NCBI GenBank assembly: GCA_041664945.1
Contig: JBAYJY010000112.1
Span: forward strand, 1-14,197
Direction of reading: 5' to 3'
DNA: 14,197 nucleotides
Source of the DNA: JBAYJY01 sp041664945
Lineage (GTDB): Bacteria > UBP15 > UBA6099
In this document: positions 13,288 through 14,197 of the stretch, in pieces
How the letters are laid out: each line of letters opens with the position of its first letter
How positions within the stretch are numbered: position 1 is the stretch's first letter
The notes under the pieces: model-generated
Told to the model about the DNA's origin: nothing
The model's database searches: none
What the model saw: only the letters and a program-made list of their open reading frames with translations
Made by a program: the position numbers and the translations under genes

Positions 13288-13800
13288 TCACTCCAGCAAT
13301 ATGATCGAATAGTAGTCCGGGGTTTGGTCGGTGGCGGTCAGGACGCGGATTGGAAATCCGTTGCTTCTGACTGTTGTGAAGACGTCCACGCCGCAGGCTT
13401 CGAGTGAAGGCCGCGCCTTGTCGGGGTGGCGGCACCCCTCGTCGAGCGCGCACTCTTTGCAGAGGTCGCAGGGGCCGCCGCTCATGCCGAACGCGGCGGG
13501 CAGCCCTGAAAGAAACGCTTCGCGTTCCATGACGAGCGTGGCCGCGCGCCGTTTTTTATTGTTGTGCGTGCGCAGAAGCAGCGCCTTTGTGTAGCTTTTT
13601 ATCAACCGCTCCGTTACGGCCGGTTCCGGCGAGTGCGGCGGACATGTCAGGCAGGCGCCGTAGCCCCCGCACCCGTAGCGGCATTTCATTCGCACCCATT
13701 CGGCGGTGACGATTGTCGACGCGTCGATCACCGCGGCGCCGACGATGCCGTCGAGCGACAGGGCTTTCTTCAAGAGTTGTTTTTCAAGCGTTTTCTTCAT
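13288..13800 (-). CDS. DUF2284 cysteine-rich, predicted metal-binding protein
   Basis: A 170-residue cytoplasmic protein with the DUF2284 pattern. The first cluster is CRYGCGGYGACLTCPPHSPE (40-59). The second is CDLCKECALDEGCRHPDKAR (111-130), followed by PSLEACGVDVFTT (131-143). That gives nine cysteines, in two groups well suited to bind Fe-S clusters or another metal; the family is annotated as predicted metal-binding and I know of no established biochemical role. The length is normal and all family motifs look intact. The ATG is preceded by a G-run (GGGGGG) about 10 nt away rather than a canonical Shine-Dalgarno. Neighbours give no functional hint: a foreign-looking membrane gene downstream and a metallophosphoesterase upstream on the same strand, about 200 bases away. 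Confidence 0.82.
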   Translation of the reverse strand: MKKTLEKQLLKKALSLDGIVGAAVIDASTIVTAEWVRMKCRYGCGGYGACLTCPPHSPEPAVTERLIKSYTKALLLRTHNNKKRRAATLVMEREAFLSGLPAAFGMSGGPCDLCKECALDEGCRHPDKARPSLEACGVDVFTTVRSNGFPIRVLTATDQTPDYYSIILLE

Positions 13801-13932
13801 AGCGCAAAGCCCCCCGTTTCCGTTCGGCCATTATCATTATATTAGCTGAATATAGAAAACAAATCCAACAAAGAAACGCGGAGGCAGGGAACGCCAGCAA
13901 CAGGTTTGCGGGCGGCGCCAGGATCAAAGCAA

Positions 13933-13949
13933 GCGGGAAAGATGCCCGC
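13933..13949. repeat. Small GC palindrome of a common intergenic type
   Basis: GCGGG - AAAGATG - CCCGC. On the minus strand it reads GAGCGCGGGCATCTTTCCCG, a word that from memory recurs between genes in many environmental bacterial genomes. It lies in the 13801-14001 gap, which otherwise shows only GC-rich, non-coding sequence. Confidence 0.4.
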
Positions 13950-13964
13950 GCTCCCAATAAGACA

Positions 13965-13985
13965 CAACCCCATTTTATGAGGTTG
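13965..13985 (-). terminator. Weak hairpin after the metallophosphoesterase gene
   Basis: On the minus strand: CAACCTC - ATAAAAT loop - GGGGTTG (7 pairs, one G-T wobble), followed by TGTCTTATT. It starts 17 nt after the stop codon at 14002. The T-run is interrupted, so it is a weak intrinsic terminator at best. Confidence 0.35.
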
Positions 13986-14001
13986 CTCTTTATTAATCCA
14001 A

Positions 14002-14197
14002 CTAAACCCGTTTGGTGACGATCGTCTCGAACGAATCAACTTTTCCGGCTTTAACGGTGACCATCAGGAAACCGATCACCTGACCTTCGAACGGCATGCT
14101 TCCGGTGGCCGGCGCGGTGATGACCTTGCACTTGCCGAACATCTCCTCGTGAACGCCGTGCACGTGGCCGACGAACATATTGTCCTTCTCATACTTC
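14002..14197 (-). CDS. Metallophosphoesterase, C-terminal fragment (N-terminus off the right edge)
   Basis: Sixty-five codons are open to the window edge and end at TAG. The motif NMFVGHVHGVHEEMFGKCKV contains GHxH, the last metal-binding motif of calcineurin-like phosphoesterases, preceded by a strand (NMFVGH) and followed by strands (VITAPATGSM, VIGFLMVTV, SFETIVTKRV) as in that fold. Such enzymes cleave phosphoester bonds using two metal ions. Substrate and length cannot be judged from this fragment. Other GHxH hydrolases are possible, but the strand layout after the motif favours the calcineurin-like family. Confidence 0.65.
   Translation of the reverse strand, partial: KYEKDNMFVGHVHGVHEEMFGKCKVITAPATGSMPFEGQVIGFLMVTVKAGKVDSFETIVTKRV

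Noticed and set aside
13193..13453. 86-codon open frame on the minus strand over the DUF2284 3' end
   Set aside because: Out of frame with the DUF2284 gene and running through the REP-like palindrome into the island border.
1..14197. tRNA, rRNA, riboswitch, phage or defence-system genes
   Set aside because: I looked along both strands for their recognisable cores and saw none. The regions outside genes are explained by repeats, promoters and hairpins.

Overview
The window reads as chromosomal DNA of a Gram-negative-type bacterium from a poorly sampled lineage. The GC-rich genes are ordinary bacterial housekeeping genes. They are mixed with families common in environmental or candidate phyla (a 7TM-PAS sensor, a cysteine-rich SUMF1/FGE-like secreted protein, a DUF2961/GH172 protein and a DUF2284 protein). 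Many intergenic gaps carry short palindromic repeats. I cannot fix the phylum from sequence alone; the content would fit a deltaproteobacterial-type, PVC or Omnitrophota/Hydrogenedentota-like genome.

Layout. Positions 1-1024 (-): N-terminal part of a membrane sensor (7TM plus PAS) that runs off the left edge. 1272-2414 (-): a sigma-70 family factor ending at a clear intrinsic terminator. 2632-3849 (+): a secreted, cysteine-rich protein with a degenerate FGE/SUMF1 domain, with its own extended -10 promoter and an intrinsic terminator. 4035-4553 (+): a small SRPBCC-type protein. 4554-5100: a gene-free, repeat-rich gap. 5101-6615 (-): a secreted DUF2961/GH172 protein, divergent from the export cluster. 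6838-9561 (+): secD and secF. 9850-12143 (+): recJ and apt. 12144-12667: a second gene-free, repeat-rich gap. 12621-13202: an AT-rich island with one small four-helix membrane protein gene, bordered by an exact 12-bp direct repeat. 13288-13800 (-): a DUF2284 cysteine-rich protein. 14002-14197 (-): C-terminus of a metallophosphoesterase that runs off the right edge.

How the genes work together. secD and secF form the proton-driven accessory part of the Sec translocon, which exports proteins such as the signal-peptide proteins at 2632 and 5101. recJ and apt follow in a gene order (secDF, recJ, apt) seen in several bacterial phyla; they are physically linked rather than functionally linked. The remaining genes are mostly single transcription units.

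The least ordinary material is non-coding or accessory. Three or four short palindromes carry a GTAG tetranucleotide at one end, the layout of REP elements mobilised by RAYT transposases, and one pair forms a BIME-like head-to-head unit. The AT-rich island with matching 12-bp borders looks like an insertion. In coding sequence, the sigma factor carries unusual residues in its -10-reading region, and the SecF periplasmic domain appears internally duplicated. I found no CRISPR array, rRNA, tRNA, transposase gene or defence system in the window.
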